Assembly (NCBI GenBank): GCA_009760855.2
Contig: WPIO01000145.1
Location: forward strand, 850,140-914,139
Length of the DNA stretch: 64,000 nucleotides
From: Cristatella mucedo
Taxonomy: Eukaryota; Bryozoa; Phylactolaemata; Cristatellidae
Direction: 5' to 3'
The translations under genes and the position numbers were made by a program. Positions 23,801 through 35,734 of the stretch are shown piece after piece. A model generated the notes under the pieces. It made no database searches. It was given only the letters and a program-made list of their open reading frames with translations, and had not been told where the DNA came from. Every line of letters begins with the position of its first letter. Within the stretch, counting starts at the first letter, position 1.

Positions 23801-23999
23801 ATGTGTGAACTGGTCTCCTCTTAGCTCTGTTAGAAGCATTGGTAACACACGTAACACTTCCTTAATTGCTTTTAAAAGAAAGCACGACTGAAGACTTAAC
23901 TGAAGAAATCATTGGTGCATTCCACGTAGGTTCCTGTTTAAGGGACTCTACAACTATTACTACAGTGTTACATAGACTGACGAGCCTTTTTCGTTCCGT
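20886..23999. other. Intron sequence, mostly unrecognised
   Basis: Apart from the decayed LINE at 22.75-23.17 kb, only chance frames are seen. A minus-strand frame at 21,445-21,696 is not recognised as a family. Confidence 0.5.
22750..23170 (+). mobile_element. LINE family B-like fragment, very decayed
   Basis: The plus-strand text CTGCACTGGTTTTCCAAAAA (22,830-22,849) corresponds to [18 protein letters not shown] near 23,090 corresponds to the FKKNLKTHLF block. Multiple stops and indels are present. Confidence 0.4.
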
Positions 24000-24800
24000 G
24001 AAGGAGCTCGTAACTCAAATTACTCGTGCGCTAAATCAATTTTTACAATTGAAATTAATTGAAATGCCATTAAACTGTTCCAAACACCCAAAATACACTG
24101 CCGTTTTTTGTTGCATCTTTGTAAATTAAAAAAATGTACTTATAAATAACGAATATTGTTTTACAAACGATAAAATTGAATAAATTGCATTAAACAGGGT
24201 TTTATTAAAATAATGTACAAGAGTAGTTCGACTTGGAGATCAGACAAATTGAAGATGCTAATAGAGTTAGAGGAGAAAAAGTAAAATAGATATCTCAATC
24301 TTATTCACCAATTTTTGCACTTTTCGCAGGGTTTTCCTCACGTTCAGTTTATTGGCGGGGCCTTCACTCAGACCAACCGATTGCTATCAATTATGCGACG
24401 AACTCTCGCACGTTTATATTGCCTAAATAGAGCACAGTACGTACTTAGCTATTCCTTCTACAGTCGAATTTAACACCGGAGTCTGGCGATCTCGTGCGCA
24501 CAAGCACCACGATGGCTCTCTTGAATCTGTCTGGGAGCAAACCAACAGGCTTTGGCTTGGCATCGCACCTGGGTCTTATGGCAGTCGAAGGATCTTTCGC
24601 TGCCCCCTATTATTAGCCCGAGTAACCGCACACAATGCAATGTTCGCTGGGACAAATAGTGGTGGAGTATCTGAAGCCGGCTCGTAACGCGAATTTTAGC
24701 TCCCAACTAAAAGCAACAATTCGGCCGAGAGACAGCTCGTAACTCGAACCACTCGTATGACAAGACAATCGTAAGCCGAGGTACAGCTGTATAGATATCA
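24000..24800. mobile_element. MITE-like non-autonomous DNA element (uncertain)
   Basis: GCTCGTAACTCAAATTACTCG at 24,007 and several variants of CTCGTAACTCGAA at 24,685-24,790 (GGCTCGTAACGCGAATTTT, CAGCTCGTAACTCGAACCACT, CGTAAGCCGAGGTACAGC) bracket an 700-base AT-rich interior. Repeats of this wording are frequent in mariner-type MITEs. Ends and target duplication are not defined. The element is in the intron between CCP exons 12 and 13. Confidence 0.35.
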
Positions 24801-25159
24801 CATCAGATGAAGCCTCGGGCGAAAAAGTTGGTACAGAAGGTTTAGATTAACTGGAAAGTGCATCTCCGAGGGGCTTTCTCTATCTTTCTCACAAAAGCGA
24901 TTTTTCCACGATCAATCTGTGAGTAGGAGCAATTAGAAAGAAAGATTTAGGCTGCACGCTGACAGTGTATGCTTCCTACAGAAAGTAAGACCAAGGTCAC
25001 ACACGAGCAGGACAGAAGTAGGATGGAAGCAGACAGAGCGTGTTAAAGCACCTTTACAGAAGCTGCACAATACTTGCCAAAGATTGAGCAACCTGACATT
25101 TCAAATCGATGAGCCTGCCTACTTTAAATCAAGTGAAACAGTTAAATGCGTGCACTTAC

Positions 25160-25357
25160 GAACGTAGCAAGCAAGTTGGGAACCGTTAGTCCAGTTCCAA
25201 CTTCCGCCGGAAATGCACTGGCCTACGGATTCGCCGCTCAGTCTAACGTGATGGCTGGTGCAGGCCAGCTGCAGGACGGAGTTCTTGACGTAAGTTGCGT
25301 TTAATTCTGACCCCGAAGACAGCTGTGTGTTGGAACTAAGCTGAGGAGCTGGACAAC
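25160..25357 (-). CDS. CCP/sushi module exon 12
   Basis: The exon is 198 bases, phase 1-1, with acceptor TGTTTCAG and donor GTAAGT. There is no internal ATG, but the frame is open throughout: GCPAPQLSSNTQLSSGS, Cys2 in LQLACTSHHVRLSG, Cys3 in GQCISGGSWNWTNGS and Cys4 in LACYV. The usual GY after Cys2 is replaced by SHH. The exon joins the next across a 6,034-base intron to read CYVPAAPCGIP. Confidence 0.84.
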
Positions 25358-25652
25358 CTGAAACAGATTTAATTTTAAGCTACAGGCACCAGTGGATGTA
25401 CCTAATCATAAATGACCTACTACGGTGAACACTTTCAATTCTCGGCGGCTCGTAGCAAAATATATCTTTTTGAACGAAAAAATAATGCTTAGCAGATGCG
25501 GACAACACTGGCGACTCTACAATTCTCTCATTGGTCGTTTTCAGTGCGACAGCATTCAATAGGCTTCTTCCGGTGTGCACAGTCACTGTTTCCACGACAC
25601 CAAAAGGCAGCTGATCTACCTGCTAACCAAACCTGCTGCGCCCGTCGCTTAC

Positions 25653-25847
25653 CTTCCACGCAGCTAAAGTTGCCACTGGCCCACAGCCACGAACCGCCAT
25701 AGGAACACGACGTCACGTTGGAGCCGGTGCTGTATATATAGCCTGACGAACATGACACGGTGACGGTAGCATTCAGCAGGTAGCGTGCACTTGTGGGGAA
25801 GCTGGGTAATGGTTCAGTGTTAAGATTAAGCTGAGGTGACTGGCATC
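25653..25847 (-). CDS. CCP/sushi module exon 11
   Basis: The exon is 195 bases, phase 1-1, with acceptor TTTTGTAG and donor GTAAGC. The module starts GCQSPQLNLNTEPLPSF, with Cys2 in VTVSCSSGYIYSTGSN, Cys3 in SCSYGGSWLW and Cys4 in FSCVEG. It resembles type f modules (LNLNTE). Only 295 bases of intron separate it from the next exon, among the shortest introns in the gene. Confidence 0.87.
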
Positions 25848-25947
25848 CTACAAAACCAAGTCGAGGCATACTGCTGATGCTTCTTGCTTGTGCTTTTAGC
25901 AGAACTCAAGTTCAGTCATCGTAAAGCTTATGCCGTCTTCTCTCTGT

Positions 25948-26155
25948 AATGCTGGTCTCACTGTCTCTCTCCCTCTCTCTGTCTCTCTGTCTCTCTCTGT
26001 GTCTCTTTGCTTCTCCGTATCCGTCTATATCTTTCTGCCTCACTGTAATACTGTCTCTCTCTCCATCCGTCTTCTCTCTCTCTCTTTCACACAGTCTCCT
26101 TTCCCTGACTCTTCGTCTCTCTCACAATCACCATTTCTCTCTACTTCTCAGTTAT
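25948..26155 (+). repeat. CT-rich simple repeat
   Basis: CTGTCTCTCTC-type degenerate pyrimidine tract of about 200 bases, just upstream (minus sense) of CCP exon 11. Leucine/serine ORFs through it are artefacts. Confidence 0.85.
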
Positions 26156-26159
26156 AGCT

Positions 26160-27640
26160 GTGACATTGGAGTGATTAACCTTCTCTTTTCTGAGCTGCTT
26201 CTGTGCTACTCAGTCTGCTACAAAGCACCATTAGTGAACCTCAATCTGAATTTCCCCGATGGAAAGCATTTTCCGGGGCACACTCCCATCTAACTATGTA
26301 TCTATAAATTTAAAGATAACAAAAAATACACATTATATTTCATCCTGACAGGTTGCTAGCAGTTACGGATAGTTCAAAATGCGTACCTTGGCTATTAACT
26401 TAACTCCACGAAAATCCCAAATTTTGGAATTTTACTGGAGAAGGCTTCAAAACAGCCTTCTTCTTTTTTCTCGGAAAACGACAGAACTTTGACCCAGTTT
26501 GTATATATGTACAATCATGTTGAAATACAGCTTTATATTTCTTTTAATATTGCCCTTCATGACCGGCGATGATATTGGTGATCCCAATGAGTTAGACAAA
26601 TGAATGCAATCGGTAGACGATCAAATGACCTGGAAAAATAATCACTACAGAATTTATTTTGCAATCAATGCTACACCGGTCAAAGATTGTTCTTATTAAC
26701 CAGTAATTTAATAATTCATTATTGCATTCGACGTGGTGAATACTGGAAAGGTTGCTCAAATGAATATCATCGATCAATAAAGAAGTTTGGCCGCTTCGTC
26801 AGCTATTCCAGGTGTGAAGCAATTTTGATTTTTACGGTACATTTATTGGACGTCGACGGACTAATTCTTTAAGGACTACCCTGAAAACCAGTGCCGAAGT
26901 TTTCAAACCACTAGCCAGGATTTCTGTACGATCTTGACCGCTTGTTTTGGTTGGTTTCTTTCAGTTTTAGTTCCTGTCGACCTCCTATGGATATCTAAAC
27001 ATGCTAAAGGATAGAGGCACATATGTGTCGACATAGTTATACATCTTTGCAACCACCCGAACTATCTTTATAGCTGTTATATTTGGCTTCTAAATACCTT
27101 AGATGAAATCATAAACCTAATCAACATCTAGTGTAAACTCAAAAATCGAAGAGGCGTCGAGCAGCCAGGAAATATAGTGACATGTGTGCAATAATCTTAC
27201 AGCTTATGCACCTATCTATTATCAAACCAAGGTAATCATTCTTAGAGCTACTGTTCTTCAGAACACTCATTTCATTCATTGGCTTAGTTTCAGAAGGCCG
27301 CTCTTCAATAAGCTCGTAAACAAAGCTCCCACTTAGACACAATACAAAATAGAGTATGCAGGTACGTCACAAGGAAATTCTTTATCATGGATTCAGTTTC
27401 CTTATCGTAATGCGAAATAGCTTGCTACGACGGCATCATCTCCTTGTAATAATGGGGTCACATGGTTGTGGCTAGTCTGGCCGTAACTCTGTAAATTTGC
27501 TTTCCAAAACTCATTAACTAGGATCTTTTTTAAAATTATTCTTGTTGACATCATAGGGAAAACAGAGTAGTTTTTAGGCATACACGTCTACGAAGAGGTG
27601 ATCGTTTCGCTCATTAAAACACTTTAAATTCCCGAAGTTT
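26160..27640. other. Intron between CCP exons 10 and 11
   Basis: AT-rich, with no module or transposon recognised. Confidence 0.55.
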
Positions 27641-27646
27641 TCTCAC

Positions 27647-27844
27647 CAGGAACACAAGTTAGCTGAGATCCACAGCTCCAGGACCATGTTCCATTCGATC
27701 CACATGTTGCATTACTGTGAGTGAGGCTCATGTTGACGTAACCAACATCGCACTGGATGACTAGCGTTGTGCCTTGGAAGAATTCCGTACTGACAGTACT
27801 GGGCACAATGACTGAGTTGGCTGCCAAATTCGGTCTAACGCAGC
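27647..27844 (-). CDS. CCP/sushi module exon 10 (block 2, type g)
   Basis: The exon is 198 bases, phase 1-1, with acceptor CTTTAG and donor GTGAGA. The module reads GCVRPNLAANSVIVPST, Cys2 in LVIQCDVGYVNMS, Cys3 in ATCGSNGTWSWSCGS and Cys4 in LTCVPG. An extra cysteine lies directly after W-S-W, giving five cysteines in total, one presumably unpaired. It pairs with exon 7. Confidence 0.88.
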
Positions 27845-28084
27845 CTAAAGAGGACATAATGTAGACATTATATTTCGCATCGGATGATGCTAAGTCAAAT
27901 AAATAAGCAATGAGATAATACCTCATTACATTCATAGATTAACTCACGGTTGATTCAACAATAGCACCACCAGTGAATGACTGATTTACGTGATCTTTAA
28001 TAATGATATAATTATTAACGATAATAAAAATGTGTGCGATCAGAGAACTGAATGTTTCCAGAAACTTTACATAGGCTGTAAAAA

Positions 28085-28400
28085 GTAAGCATGATCGAAT
28101 GCTTCGTGGTAACATGCACAATGTCATCGAGCTTGCTACGGTTAGAGGTGTCATGCACCTTTTTTTTACATAGAAAACATGGTTAATAGTAGCATGCACT
28201 GGGTCAGTACGCTGCATCACATGCCGGACGAATATCAATGAACCACCAAATACTATGTTTTAGGCTTCTTTTTAAATGTCATGGTGTCACGGGATATCGT
28301 GACGTCAGTAGGGAGTAAGTTCGGCGCTTTCGTAGCATACGAACTTAAGGCACGTTCGCCAATTGCATTTGGTTCTGGTGCGTGGTACAGCTATACGGCG
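28085..28400 (-). mobile_element. LINE family B 3' fragment, decayed
   Basis: The plus strand carries the reversed 3' UTR markers GGTAACATGCACAATGTCA, GTTAGAGGTGTCATGCACC, AGTAGCATGCACTGGGTCAG and TTCTTTTTAAATGTCATGGT, in the same order as in the 36.7-37.0 kb copy but with insertions. It lies in the intron between CCP exons 9 and 10. Confidence 0.55.
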
Positions 28401-29099
28401 TGTATCAACAAAGCTGAGGATGAGGATCAAATAGATTTGAATACACGTTTAGCTGACTTTGTAACCGTTTTAGACTTAAATTAAAGTATTTAAGGAGAGA
28501 TCGTCAAGTTAGAAACTCTGTGTGGCCATTATTAGAGAGATGACTATTATTTTGAATTAACCAACTTGTTTTCATGCAGGCGTTACTTCAGGATACCAGT
28601 TTTACCAATATCTGTATATAATGCAGCAGATACTTCCTTTACTCCTTGAGCAACTATCCAAAAGATTTCAGCTGGATCTTTTCAGGCAACTTTATTTTTA
28701 ACTTTGGCTTCGCTACGGCTAAAATTGTAGTTTAGAATATTTACGAGCCCAAAAAATAAATTAAAAATAACATTTCTAATGACCGAATTCATGAATCGAT
28801 AAAATCTTGCTATGTAAAGGTTAGTTTGGTTATGCATATGAATCTGAAAGCAGGGCTGGTGCAATACCATTCGTGGGCACTAGATGAAGCCTTATGATAC
28901 AAAAGGTCTGCAAAATGCCTTTTTTACCTACTAACACTGAGACCTAAGTGAAAATCTGGGCAAAGGAGGCAGGCGAGTTTTCTTAGGACTAATAGTTTTC
29001 CTAGGCTACTGTTCTTCTACCCTATGCCACTCTCCCTCTCGTGCTATTTACCATCCTAACCTATAATGTGAATGTCAGATTCCTCCCGTCCAACTGAGC

Positions 29100-29345
29100 G
29101 ATTCCTGAAGCAGAGCCATTAAATTTCAAATAGGCAAGTCCGCGGGTCACCATGGCTCTAGTACCCAGCGAAAGGTTCTCCCTGACCTGTAAAGCAGCTT
29201 GTTCATACTAGCTGCACGTCTTTTATAAATCCTGAAGCAGAGCCACCTCATTCAGCCAGCCCACGTGACACTACGCTTCTAGTACCTAGTTAAATTTTTA
29301 CGCTGAACTGCATTAGCGGCGTGTTCACACTAGCTACGTGTTTTC
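29100..29345 (+). repeat. Diverged tandem duplication of ~122 bases
   Basis: Two units begin TCCTGAAGCAGAGCCA (29,102 and 29,229). They share CTAGTACC, a CTGAACTG/CTGACCTG block, GTTCA-ACTAGCT and a CACGT(C/T)TTT end, in the same order. Confidence 0.7.
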
Positions 29346-29584
29346 GTTTAAAAATCACACACTAATTTAAAGGCTACAGAATCATTTCAGCTGTTTATCT
29401 GCTGAATTGATCCGACTTGAGTTAGAGGAGGAAATGGTGGGACGACTGCAAGTCAGTGTGATAAGTAGTTCGGATAGTTAGGCTGGAGCAAGACAAATTG
29501 ATTGACCCAAAGATTGAGTAAAAAAACTTTGAAAAACTGCCACCGTACTTAGTGAGAGGTCTTTTTAGATCCACAGGAAGTGGT

Positions 29585-29745
29585 TTATCTTACAACTCCG
29601 ACTTTCGAGAAAGAGAAACCGCAGGCTGCAGGGCTTTACCGTCGACCGACGCCAAGCACCTACTTGCACAAAACGGAGGACCTGCAAGCACCGAGTTACA
29701 GAAGTTCAGATTCGGTGTTAAAAAGGTACGAATTAACATGAATAA
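29585..29745 (-). mobile_element. LINE RT fragment (SRLDFCNSLLAG-like block)
   Basis: The minus strand reads RTFLTPNLNFCNSVLAGPP followed by FCASR, the counterpart of [21 protein letters not shown] in family B. Downstream VSLSRKSEL resembles the R-ARLV-R-R stretch. The fragment is short and out of frame. Confidence 0.5.
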
Positions 29746-29772
29746 AGGATGAATTAACATGAATAAAGGATC
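29733..29772 (+). repeat. Short tandem duplication, 20-base unit x 2
   Basis: GAATTAACATGAATAAAGGA occurs twice in a row. Confidence 0.85.
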
Positions 29773-30529
29773 ACTGATGTTAGACAGGACCGTATCTTTG
29801 AAATTCATTGTAGCTGTAGTTAGGCCTACTTGGATGTAATGCAGGTATGTTTGCCATTAAAAGGTCATTTAGGGAACAGGACAAAAAGATTTGTGCATTC
29901 TCACGAACAATATCCCAACCAAGCTCATTTTGAGTTTTTTTTATTAATTTGGAAACAACAATAAGCTCTCCAATTATTAATAGGTTGGTTTTTATTGTTA
30001 CTCAATTAGATAAACTTAGCTGTCATCCTAGTCCGAATTTCGGCCATACATGCAACGAGGAATTTGAGGGTTTGACGTGCTGGAAGGCAGAGAGGGTTGC
30101 AAGACAGGGTCGCAGCCGTGCGTCATCAATGTACGTAAGAAACCCAATGTTCTGTTTAGCAATTACAACGACAAGAGGAAAATATATTTAAAATTGTGAA
30201 AAAGGGAGCCTTGCACCAATCCTTAAGTTATATTGCTCGTGGACGTGTAAGACCTGAAGTGACCTATTTAAATACTCGTTTCACGCTGCCTTCTCAAAGT
30301 GTGACATTAAAATTGGCTTCTTTTATAGATTTCTGGAAGGATCGCATAGATAAAGACATGTTGATTGCGTAGGACGCAAGCGAATTGATTCATCTTGGAA
30401 GGAGAAAAGTAGATATAGGGCCTAGACGGCTAATAGTCTTCAGAGACTGGGAGAAGGTCTTCGAGGTGAAGTCATTAGTAACTGACTTAGAAGTGGACAT
30501 TAAGATGCTAACTTTCAGTGAAGCAACTT

Positions 30530-31042
30530 ATCGACTTCAACGTATTTCCCTTAATTCTTCGGCTCCAGCCTACATAGCAGACCTGCTCTCCCCCAGGATA
30601 GGTATCGTACCACCCACTTTTCCGAATCTCCTCGTTTACCTACACCTTGGGCGAGCCTCAAATTCTTTGGAGACCGTGCCTTTAGTTCGCATGCTCCCAA
30701 AGCCGGGTGTGCACTCCCGACTGACGTCACGACATCACCTGACATGAAAACATTTAAAAAGGAGCTAAACACGTATCTATTTACTGCAGCATTTAGTGGG
30801 TTCATGCGATTTGTCGTGTGTGTGCTTACGCGTGCTGACACTTTACATACTGTCTCTAACCATTTTGCATGCTGACCAAGTGAATGTCCACATTAACTCG
30901 TTATAGTAGTTCACATTAGGCATAATACTACTAACTACTCGATCGTGCTTCCTTTTACAGCTTATGTAAGTGCCTAGAAAAAGATTAAATTTACCGAGGG
31001 AACTATACAAATGTATTATTATTATGATGATTATTATTATTA
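30530..31042 (+). mobile_element. LINE family B copy, short 3' fragment
   Basis: SAPAYIADLLSP near 30,560 is followed by KPSNSLETV-like text and the 3' UTR (GTGCCTAGAAAAAGATTAAA) with a TATTATTATTATGATGATT tail at 31,012-31,042. It is diverged from the other copies. Confidence 0.7.
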
Positions 31043-31769
31043 ACTGAGAGAAAAATTCAGCGATAATTTTAAGGATGAGTGTACACTAGTGGGATTTTAC
31101 GTAGAGTAGCATGCACGTTAAAGCTCACAAGATTACACTCAGATATGCTTTACTAAGCACATTACGCACTGACCAAACGCCCCTGCAATTCTTAGCATTT
31201 TTGTAGAAATTGGAATTTGAAATCCATGTTGATTTTAGAACCAACCTAGCCGTCGCATGATCAATTGCAAATAAAAATGATAGCATATTATAATCGATTG
31301 GAGATGCAAAAGAGTAGAGACAGTTAGCTTATGTAACTTGAAACCCCAAATGTTTTTAGTGGCAGATACATGTCAACCCAAGGGGTGAACGTGTGTCACT
31401 GTTCTTCACAAGCAAACTATTAGGCTATAATTATTCTTTTTAAGTTTTATGGGTCAGATGTAGTATTATTTAAATTTTATTCATTGACTTCCATAGCCGA
31501 GCTGAACCATAATTATACAACCTGTCGTTTCCGTCTTCGATTCTTTTGAAAATACCTCAGTTGAAGTGGAATTTTCAAAAATGCATCCTCTGACAGCCCA
31601 AAACCAGCAACGAAATCTTGCGGTACAGCTTTGAATGACATAGTAATCTAAAGTATCGAAAAACGTTCAGAAATGCAGAGCCATGCCCACGTGAGTAATC
31701 AGCCCTCTGTATTCCTTGTGCCATTAAAAATAGAACCATTTACTTACAGCTGACGATAATTCTGGGTCA

Positions 31770-33280
31770 GAAATCAGTAGTGTTGAAAAAATTGTTGCTA
31801 AGCAGCTGGTTGGACATATTAAAAATGTCAGATACATTTCAATCAGGATTCAAGAGGCAGCACTCCACTGAATCTGCTCGCCTCCGTATTAACAATCACA
31901 TTCTACGTGGCAACTACGAGGGCAATGTCACTGCCCTAGCTCTGCTGGATCTGTCTGCAGCATTTGACACCATTGATCACAACGTTCTGCTTGAACAATT
32001 GCGAACAACGATCGGTCTTGCAGACGAAGCACTGGTGTGGTTAAAATCGTACTTTTCTGGTCGTGTTCAATCCGTGTCCCGTGGGGGTCAGGTCTCACAC
32101 ACGAGAAGGGTCACCTGTGGAGTCCCTCATGGATCTGAACTTGGTCCCTTGCTGTTCTCCTATTATAAAAAACCTCTGGGAAAAGTGATTAGGCCCATGG
32201 AATAGGATATTACTTTTATGCTGACGATACTCTGCTGTATTCTTTATTCAAACCGTCGGAATATGCTGCAGCAACTAAAGAATTGGATGCTTGCCTTGCC
32301 GATATTTGATCCTGGATGTCGGAAAACTTCCTGAAATTAAATGAAGATAGAACCGAACTACTGCTCATAGGACACCCTAAGCGTTTGGCTGGATTAAGAG
32401 GCTTTGGTCTTCTAATAGGTGATGCTGTTGTGCGACCTTCACCACGTGCTCGAAATTAAGATGTCGTTTTCGACAACTGCCTCAATTTTAAAAGCTCCAT
32501 TCAGAAGACTGCTTCTGCAGCTAGCCATCACGTCCGATCCCCATCCAAGATTAGGAGCTGTCTTCCACAGTAGCTTGCACAGAATTTAAATAGCTCCTTA
32601 GTTCTGCCTCGGCTTGATTATTGCGATTCCCTATTGGCTGGGCTGCCAAAAAAGCGACTAGGCCACTGCGGCCGACTATGACTATGGCTTCAAGGCTAGT
32701 CTTCAAGTCTTAGCAGTTTGAGCACACTGTCTCCTCTACTAAAAGAGCTAAGATGGATGCCGGTTGGCCAACGGATATAGAGCCAGGTTCTTACCCTGAC
32801 CCACAAGGCCCGTTACGGCTTGGCTCCTTCGTACCTAGCTGCACTGCTGCATCGGTTTCAGCCTAATCGTGCCCTTAGGTCCTGTGCGGACAAAAAATCA
32901 GCTATCCCATTCCTCCGCTTAAAGAGCGTTTTCAACAGAAGCTTTAGCTCTGCAGGTCCTAGACTGTGGAAATCGCTTCCAAAATTCTTAGGCAACGATG
33001 ACTGCTCTACTACTGCCGACTATGGCTCGTCCTTTCAGCAGTTCAGAGCTGCCACTTCCATGCTACTGACTACCTCAACTGGTCTCATGACTCTGCTTTA
33101 CTTCCCACTTTCTCTTTGTTGCGTGAGACGAAGTCAATTCGCTACCGAATGCGTACGGAAAGCCCCTTAAGCTGAGAGTTCGCTGTACAAAACCCTCCTG
33201 AGCAACACCCACACGGTCTCAATGACTTTGTGGAGTTACAGATGGAGAAACATTACATTACATTACATTACATTACATTA
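31770..33280 (+). mobile_element. LINE family A copy, degenerate, with (ATTAC)n tail
   Basis: Reverse transcriptase blocks appear in order but in shifting frames with several stops: FQSGFKRQHSTES, LDLSAAFDTIDH, GVPHGSELGPLLF, FYADDT, FLKLNEDRTEL, SRLDYC-like, QVLTLTHKARYGLAPSYLA, then AGPRLWKSLPKF. The 3' end is a perfect run of ATTAC units at 33,250-33,280. The copy is 5'-truncated at about the same place as the 52.3 kb copy. It lies in the intron between CCP exons 9 and 10, antisense to the gene. Confidence 0.85.
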
Positions 33281-33594
33281 GCTTGCAAATATCTCAAAAC
33301 GCCGATAACAGAGTTGCTATAGGGATTAATATAAGCTAACCAATCACTTTTCATATTTCGATGCTAGATGCAGCTGAGCGAGCCGAACAACGCCTGCCGC
33401 CACTATTCTAATCTGCAGGGACTGCTGGGAAGGAAGCTCTTCAGTGGCAGCTGCACCTGTTGTTCCTCACCAGTTACAGACTTTCATTTACCTCCAAGTA
33501 ATACAGTCTTAATTATGAAGATGTGCTAGCCGCTGAAACGGCCGCTGGAAAGCAAGCGCAAGCTGGCGAATCAAGGTCGGTGGAGAAATCTCAC

Positions 33595-33789
33595 CGGGAA
33601 CACAGGCAAGCATCGAGCCTGTACTCCATGACCAAGTTCCGGTCGATAGGCATGTGGCTGCATAGCCACCGTTCGACCGTATGTAATTCACTTTGCAGCG
33701 CACCGTCACGTTTGAAGTTGCTGAGTATACTGCCGGTGAAGCTGCTAACGTTAATTCAGTATTGGGATTGAGGCTTGCTGCTATGCATC
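33595..33789 (-). CDS. CCP/sushi module exon 9 (block 2, type f)
   Basis: The exon is 195 bases, phase 1-1, with acceptor TTTACAG and donor GTGAGA. The module starts GCIAASLNPNTELTLAAS, with Cys2 in VTVRCKVNYIRSNGG, Cys3 in ATCLSTGTWSW and Cys4 in LACVPG. It pairs with exon 6. The following 5,750-base intron contains a degenerate LINE A copy and LINE B fragments. Confidence 0.88.
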
Positions 33790-34346
33790 CTGTAAATGTA
33801 TAATTTTTGTCACCATTGGCTGGATGCTTAACCTGAAACCAAGGCTACAGCAGCTGCATAAATTTCCGGCCCGCAAAAGGCTTGATTAAATTTTTAGATT
33901 CTCATAGCAGTTCAAAATCAAATTATAGTGGTTCATGCAGTATTTAAAAAATAATTTCGCTAACACTTTAAGTAAAATATTTATGAATTTAAATGCTAAA
34001 GAAGAATATAACTCAATATATTTTGGTAGCTGCAGTTTCTACGATAAAGGATTGCTCTGAAAAACAAAACCTTTCACGCCTTAATCATACAATTTAAGAT
34101 AGGCAAGTAGAAAGAGGCACAAGCCTATATTTTCTTTCAAGTGATAGATTTTTACTATCATAGGAATGGTTCGCATCTGAGTGCTAAGCTTTATCATACC
34201 AAGTAGTCTCTACATGGGTGTGGCCATGTGCTTACCCTAGTTAGTTAGTCAATGCTGCATCTATATTCTAATTTTTACTTATGCAGCATCACTTCGATTG
34301 ACCCAGACTCTTACAGTGTGAGCAAACTCCAATGTCTGAACCTTAC

Positions 34347-34538
34347 CTGGCACACAGCTTAGGCTGTCATTTGCAATCCACAAGCCACCAGGTCCGCATC
34401 TGATGCGGGTATTTTGAATGCTGAGATCCACGTAACCATTCCGACATGTCAAGGTGAGATCATCATAAAGAGCATATGCAAACGCCGAGCGTCTCCGAAG
34501 CAGCCGTGTGTGATTAATGAGCCTGGGGGAGTAGCAAC
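34347..34538 (-). CDS. CCP/sushi module exon 8 (block 2, type e)
   Basis: The exon is 192 bases, phase 1-1, with acceptor TTTGCAG and donor GTAAGG. It has no internal ATG, so simple ORF calling misses it, but the frame is fully open. The module begins GCYSPRLINHTRLL, with Cys2 in LTLTCRNGYVDLSIQN, Cys3 in IRCGPGGLWIAND and Cys4 in LSCVPG. Like exon 5 it lacks W-S-W and carries WIAND. The segment after Cys1 is unusually Arg-rich (LLRRRS). Confidence 0.85.
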
Positions 34539-35053
34539 CTGCAAATTGAAAGTTTAATCTTCTTTAGAATCACACATTTCAAATATCAACGGATATTTTT
34601 GAACTAGCACGTTAAAAAAAATTAGAAAAAGAGCGCTATGGACATTGGATCAAGGCTATGATACTCGCTAGAAAAATTATGTAGCAGGAACGTACTATTA
34701 CGAATGCCACATACAAGCACACGATGCCTTGAATTTAATTGATTGATACAAACTATGCCTTTAACTTGCTACCTCTCTGCGAAAAGCCATTATGTTACAC
34801 ACGACTGTCGTTTGCTATGAATACATGTCACTGCTATAGCACATGCAAAAGTTTTATAAGCAGATTTTGCGCGATGCAGCAACAATATCGGTCGCTTCAA
34901 TGTGGTAAAGATGGCCGTATTAAGCGTGGAAATATAATTATCTAGGGTAAACCTCATTCAAATATATGAGATTTGTCGTTCTATGACATTGATGCAAGGT
35001 AGGCTCTTTTATGAGTGATTGCACGTTTTAAAACTTTCATTTAATTTTGAGTT

Positions 35054-35112
35054 ATATATATATATATATATATATATGTTAGTCCCTAATTATATATATA
35101 TATATATATATA
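35054..35112 (+). repeat. Two (TA)n runs flanking an 18-base spacer
   Basis: TA runs of about 23 bases each flank GTTAGTCCCTAATTATA-like sequence, so the region can form a cruciform. Confidence 0.8.
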
Positions 35113-35429
35113 GTCATTGCTGCTTTTGTGTAGGTACATTTGGCTGAGCAGCTGCTGAATAAAATGGATATGTGCCGAAGTCAAAGTAGGGGACACAGAC
35201 GCCTCGTTATCCACAGTAGCTTAACCTTCATTTAGCATAGACAGTCACCTGATTTTTCACCTCAAGTAACAAAAGGTGGGTCAAAGATGCATGCATGCAT
35301 ATATATTGGATTTATCACGGCCAGTAATTATGCACCCCGTAAGCACTATCTGATCGTGAAACTCTGCAAAGTTTCCACAGGGCGATCTAAACCTAAGCTG
35401 TTTGTGATGGGCATGCTATAAGCAAAAAA

Positions 35430-35560
35430 GTTCTATCTCGCGCAAAAGAGAGTAGCTGTGAAGCTTCGCTGACTAAGGAGAGCAACTAAGAAAGTGAGCA
35501 GCATGGAGGTTGCTGCAACTGAATGCTGAAAAAAATGTGCCAGTTGCATCAGTAGGTGAG
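35430..35560 (-). mobile_element. LINE family A 3' fragment
   Basis: The minus strand matches the end of the family A coding region and early 3' UTR of the 52.3 kb copy: the stretches around GCACATTTTTTTCAGC, CAACTGCTCTCC-like and CTCTTTTGCGCGAGA correspond to 53,590-53,695. No coding capacity remains. The fragment is in the intron between CCP exons 7 and 8. Confidence 0.5.
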
Positions 35561-35734
35561 TTGATCTGGTTGAGTAAATGTGCAGAAGTAAGATTCACAG
35601 GATCGTTTGAAATAAGGAAATTACTCAAGGGTTTTGACAAGCATTAGGTGCTTGGATTTTCATTTTAAACATAATCTTGAAAGCATATGGAGCATAGCAC
35701 TAGCACTATAGTCAGCACTGTCCTCTCTACTAAC

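Noticed and set aside
25930-26293. Plus-strand Ser/Leu-rich frames
   Set aside because: They come from the CT-rich simple repeat in an intron.
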